DNA from: Nitrosomonas sp. UBA6494
Lineage (GTDB): Bacteria > Pseudomonadota > Gammaproteobacteria > Burkholderiales > Nitrosomonadaceae
DNA length: 5,980 nt
Assembly (NCBI GenBank): GCA_002435335.1
Contig: DJMI01000083.1
Location: 1 to 5,980 of the forward strand
Direction of reading: 5' to 3'
A program made the position numbers and the translations under genes. The notes beneath the pieces are model-generated. The model saw nothing but the letters and a program-made list of their open reading frames with translations. It was not told where the DNA came from and made no database searches. Positions 5,914 to 5,980 of this stretch are shown in pieces; position 1 is the stretch's first letter, and the number at the start of each line of letters is the position of its first letter.

Positions 5914-5980
5914 ATGAAACGGACAGAATGGCTACAGGAGACACGGAAGATGAGATTTGAAGAAGCGTACGAGAAATGCA
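5914..5980 (+). CDS. Transposase N-terminus (ISNCY-type), truncated by window end
   Basis: Only the first 22 residues are present (MKRTEWLQETRKMRFEEAYE, then Lys-Cys); the frame is open at the last base of the window. A strong AGGAGG at 5901-5906 sits 7 nt before the ATG, the best ribosome site in the window. The N-terminus matches, from recall, transposases filed under ISNCY that continue into a helix-turn-helix and an integrase-type catalytic domain. Those domains lie outside the window, so catalytic residues cannot be checked. The upstream CTGTCCG repeats support an IS start here. Confidence 0.6.
   Translation, partial: MKRTEWLQETRKMRFEEAYEKC

Noticed and set aside
1..5980. CRISPR array, tRNA or rRNA genes
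   Set aside because: No regularly spaced identical repeats and no cloverleaf-like or rRNA-like segments were seen.

Overview
The window reads as chromosomal DNA of a betaproteobacterium with moderate GC. Gene order and protein style (CysB-type LysR regulator divergent from a sulfite reductase / DUF934 / CysH operon), together with several small mobile-element fragments, fit the Nitrosomonadaceae (Nitrosomonas-like). The genus is an inference from recall, not something the sequence proves.

Layout. Positions 1-107 hold a nested hairpin and a terminal-repeat-like sequence that look like the right part of a small palindromic mobile element cut by the window edge. A membrane-anchored alpha/beta hydrolase follows on the + strand (141-962). 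A perfect 14-bp stem hairpin (983-1017) lies between it and the convergent cys operon. The minus-strand operon is read from right to left: a 73-aa protein of unknown function (4312-4091), cysI sulfite reductase hemoprotein (4047-2308), a DUF934 protein (2302-1778) and cysH (1781-1092). The last three are tightly packed, with a 5-nt gap and then a 4-nt ATGA overlap. A 290-bp divergent control region (4313-4602) separates the operon from cysB (4603-5526, + strand). After cysB come a complete 141-bp palindromic MITE-like element with a 5-bp target duplication (5542-5682), about 150 bp with no gene, and the left end plus first 22 codons of an ISNCY-type transposase (5914 to the window end).

How the genes work together. 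CysH carries the paired cysteines of the [4Fe-4S] APS reductases and should reduce adenylyl-sulfate to sulfite. CysI, a siroheme/[4Fe-4S] enzyme, reduces sulfite to sulfide. The DUF934 protein is a regular partner of these genes with no settled biochemical role. CysB, which keeps the ligand-pocket threonines known from E. coli CysB, is the likely activator of the operon. ATP sulfurylase (cysDN), siroheme synthase (cysG) and a flavoprotein CysJ are not in the window, so the electron donor of CysI is not evident here.

I found no clearly new multi-gene system. The items most worth a second look are the uncharacterised small protein that leads the sulfite-reduction operon and the two palindromic mini-elements that bracket the region.
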